Assembly: GCF_040115645.1 (NCBI RefSeq)
Contig: NW_027096091.1
Span: 62,001 to 126,000 of the forward strand
DNA: 64,000 nucleotides
From: Euwallacea fornicatus
Taxonomy: Eukaryota > Arthropoda > Insecta > Coleoptera > Curculionidae
Reading direction: 5' to 3'
The translations under genes and the position numbers were made by a program. Shown piece after piece: positions 61,108 to 64,000 of the stretch; positions within the stretch are counted from its first letter, which is position 1, and the number at the start of each line of letters is the position of its first letter. Below the pieces are notes generated by a model. That model ran no database searches, was not told the origin of the DNA, and worked only from the letters and a program-made list of their open reading frames with translations.

Positions 61108-64000
61108 CGTGAGCGAGGGAGAGTGAATGTGGTCAAAGAATTGGCAATCGGGGACCTCAGGTGCCTCCAGATCAACCTGGACAGGAAGCGGTTGGCAACC
61201 GATCTACTGACCCAGGTGGTCAAGGAACGAGGCATCGACGTTGTTCTGGGTCAAGAGCCGAACCAAACGAAAGGGAATGAGATCCGAGACAGGTGCGACG
61301 ACGCCTTCGTGTGGTTAGCCGACCACGTGAAGGTAAAGTCCATCCACAGGGATCGGGGATTCGTGGCGGTAGGGTTGGAGCGTATCACGCTGATCTCAGC
61401 GTACTTCTCTCCGAACAAGAGGACGGCCGAATTCGAGGCGTTCCTCGCTCGGTTAGAGGGGTACGTGAGGGGATTGAACGGCAGGAGGGTCCTCATCGCT
61501 GGGGACCTAAATGCAAAGTGTGGGCGTTTTGGCTCTGTCGCGCGAAACGCCTACGGTCTTGCCTTGGAGGATTTCCTGGACGCGGGAGAGTTCACTCCTC
61601 TCAATCGAGGGGGGGAGTGGACGTTCGGAAACAGAAACGGAAGGTCGCTGATCGACATTACTATGGCGGGAGCGATTGCGTTTAGAATGGTGAGAGACTG
61701 GAAAGTTGAATGCGAGACGGAGAGCGGAAGCGGGCACCGGTACGTGTCTTTCTCCATCGGCGGGGAGGGACACGCACAAGGGGCAAAGTCGGAGAGGGTG
61801 ACGAGTGGATGGGTAGTGGATAGCCGCGGATTGGAGAAACTGAGGCAGTTCGTGGCCCAAGACCAGAATGTGGGCGTGGCGGATGATCCCGAACTAATAG
61901 TGAGGGACATCACTCACGCCTGCAACCAGTGCCTCCGCAAGAAGGGTTCTGGTAGAGGTCGGAAGGCCGTGTACTGGTGGAATGAAGAGATCGCGGAGAA
62001 AAGGAGAGAATGCGTCAGGGCCCGGAGACGGGTGATGAGAGAGAGAGTCCGGCGGGAACCGCGAGGACTGGACGACCTTCAGTCGTCCCTGCGCGAGGCA
62101 AGAAAGGTCTTGAAGGCATCCATTAGGAAGGCCAAGGGAGAGTCGTGGAAGGGGCTCTGTGACGAGCTAGAAAGGGACATCTGGGGACTCGGTTACAAGA
62201 TCGTAGCCGGGAAACTTGGTCACTTGAAAAGAAGCCACCTCCCAGAAGCAGAAATGCTTCGGAAGGTGGACGAACTGTTTCCGACGAAGGAGAGGGTCAT
62301 TTGGGATACCGGGGAAACGGGGGAAACTCATGTGGTACGGGTCTCAACTGAGGAGATTCGCCGGGCGGTCGGTACTCTCAGGAGCCGTAAGGCCCCGGGG
62401 ATGGACGGGATTCCGAACGAGGTCTTGAAGCTGTATCTTGGGGCATCGCCCCAGGGTATGGCCGATTGCGCATCGCGCATCTTGACCTCGGGAAGTTTCC
62501 CGGAAATCTGGAAGAGAGCCCGATTAGCCTTGGTGGAGAAACCGAAGGGAAATCCGAACGCCGAGACCTCCTACCGGCCCATCTGTCTCATCGACGGACT
62601 CGGGAAAGTGGTAGAGAAAGTGATCAAGACCAGACTACTGGACGAAGCAAACGAACTGAGTATGATAAGTGAGCGGCAGTTTGGGTTCATGAAGGGCAGG
62701 TGTACCATGGACGCCATGGGCGCCGTCATGCGGATCGTTGAGGGGATCAGGGGGAAGAGCTACGCTCACGCGGGCTTTTCCGTTATGGTGACAATTGATG
62801 TTCGTAACGCTTTTAACGCGGCCCCGTGGGATCTCATCGTCGAAACGATGAGGAGGTCCCGGGTGAGCAGGTATCTGATTGGAGTGATCCAATCATACCT
62901 GCAAAATCGTTTTTTGACGTTGCCAAACGGGGAAGTTCGAGAGTTGACGTGTGGGGTTCCCCAGGGGTCCGTTCTGGGTCCCGTCTTGTGGAACCTGTTC
63001 TACGACGAGCTGCTGACGATGGGTTATCCAAAGGGCGTCACTCCGGTGGCGTACGCGGATGACCTCGCGTTGGTGGTGGAGGCAAAGAACGGGGAAATCC
63101 TGGAGACGAGAGTCAGGCGGGCCATGCAACTGGTCGCCGAAACTTTCAGCAGGAAGGGGCTCAGCATGGCCGTCGAAAAGACGGAAATGGTGATCCTGGC
63201 CGGAAGGCGCAAGCTGACGAGTCTGTCAATAGCGATGGATGGAAGAAGTTACGAGACGGTCGAGCATTTGAAGTATCTCGGGGTGTGGTTCGGCAGGAAT
63301 GCCCGCTTCGGCGAACACGCCCGGCGAACAGCCGAAAAGGTAGGAAGGATCGTCCAGAAAATGGAAGGGATCCTCCCGAGAGCAAACGGCCTGAGTTACG
63401 AACGGAGGAGGGTGATGGTCATGGCGGCGTCGTCAGCCCTGCTCTACGCGGCTCCGATTTGGCAATCGGAGTTGGCGTACCGGAGGTACCACGGCATACT
63501 GGAGCGAGCCAATCGTCGACTCGCGCTCAGGGTGGCGTGCGCCTACCGGACGGCTCCGGGCGAAGCGGTGCTGGCACTGGCCAAGATCCCTCCTGTAAGA
63601 ATAAGAGTGCAGGAGAGACGAATGCTGTGGGAACGTGGGAGAGAGCACAAAAATGAGGTGTCGGAATGGGTAATTCAGGAATGGGAAAGGGAATGGAACG
63701 AGTACGGAGGATGGATGAAGGTGTTCGTGCCTAGCATAAGGCAGTGGTACGAGTGCGCATGGGCGAAGCCCAGTTTTTCCCTGTCGCAGATGTTCACCGG
63801 GCACGGCGTGTTCGGGAAGTATCTGCGACGCATAGGGGCGGAGCGCAGCGACCACTGCTGGTTCTGCGGGGACGAAACAACCGGTGTGGCTGACACGCCG
63901 GAGCACACGCTCTGGGAGTGTCAGCATTGGGAAGCCGATAGAGCGGAAGCCAGGGCGGGCGGACTCACCCTGGATCGAAACTCTATCGGTAGAGAGATTG
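61108..64000 (+). CDS. E7 ORF2: APE endonuclease and reverse transcriptase (open, partial at window edge)
   Basis: The frame opens after TAG (61105-61107) and I read no stop to 64000, about 964 codons. It has no ATG near its start: the conserved text begins at GDLRCLQINLDRKR (from 61153), and the first in-frame ATG is at about 61663, inside the nuclease. A non-AUG start (GTG codons at 61123 and 61129) or coupling to ORF1 is implied. Endonuclease: IDVVLGQEPN, SAYFSPNKR, IAGDLNAKCGRFGS, RSLIDITMAG, SGSGHRYV. RT: RKAPGMDGIPNEV, RLALVEKPKG, YRPICLIDGLGK, FSVMVTIDVRNAFNAAPW, CGVPQGSVLGPVLWN, VAYADDLALVV (63043-63075), EKTEMVILAGRRK. The C-terminal Cys/His motif CWFCGDETTGVADTPEHTLW starts near 63859. 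The end lies beyond the window. Confidence 0.92.

Larger units (their letters stand above)
57838..64000 (+). mobile_element. E7: R1-clade (SART/TRAS-like) element, intact as far as seen, cut by the window end
   Basis: Long 5' UTR with a 339-bp duplication, ORF1 of 776 aa without defects, and ORF2 open through the last base. The 5' end abuts the 24-bp tract. No frameshift or stop was found in 5.2 kb of coding sequence, making it the best candidate for a live master copy. The 3' end lies outside the window. Confidence 0.93.

Overview
The window reads as arthropod, most likely insect, repeat-rich DNA. I find no convincing host gene, tRNA or rRNA. Nearly everything recognisable is a retroelement or its debris. 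The insect call is an inference from errantiviruses with an F-like env and from R1-clade (SART/TRAS-like) non-LTR retrotransposons; order and species cannot be fixed. There is no bacterial or CRISPR signal.

Left part (1-23.4 kb), AT-rich: a decayed errantivirus-like copy (about 585-5290, +); a 382-bp solo LTR (6796-7177) with a TATA target duplication; a 218-bp foldback element (10001-10218); and a nearly intact errantivirus on the minus strand (11931-19495) with two 289-bp LTRs, a tRNA-Ser-type primer site, gag, protease, RT-RNaseH-integrase, and an env split by one frameshift. Then come a TIR-bounded segment holding a 21-bp minisatellite (20261-21002), two weak LTR relics, and a mariner-like remnant with long inverted repeats (22352-23389).

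Right part (23.7-64 kb): head-to-tail R1-clade elements on the plus strand. Five junctions carry the same 24-bp tract, 2.4 copies of the 10-mer TTAGTTCAGG, a telomere-like motif. In order: E1, a gag-only element (23737-25914); E2, an AT-rich element (25939-31846 and 42331-42582) broken by two LTR insertions; E3, a related copy missing its ends (42583-45475); a 5'-truncated minus-strand copy at a different kind of site (45671-48049); E4, an RT half (48441-50364); E5, a truncated copy (50389-51819); E6, full length with a few frameshifts (51844-57813); and E7, with an intact 776-aa ORF1 and an ORF2 open to the window edge (57838-64000+). E1, E4, E5, E6 and the minus copy share a 3' UTR with a covarying stem-loop before the poly(A).

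Inside E2 sits a Ty3/gypsy element arranged LTR-internal-LTR-internal-LTR (31847-42330) with one TATA target duplication around the whole block. Its single 1378-codon gag-pol frame starts inside the LTR, and its 3' UTR carries a series of short hairpins capped by C(UGCG)G, a UNCG-type tetraloop. Such LTRs supply start codons, and in two places an LTR-borne ATG is fused in frame to non-LTR coding sequence (28143-29063 and 42274-42807).

How the parts may work together (inference): E6/E7-like elements supply endonuclease and reverse transcriptase, and the shared 3' stem-loop lets that enzyme also copy the gag-only E1, into the same short telomere-like target. This resembles the Drosophila HeT-A/TART division of labour, but with a sequence-specific target.
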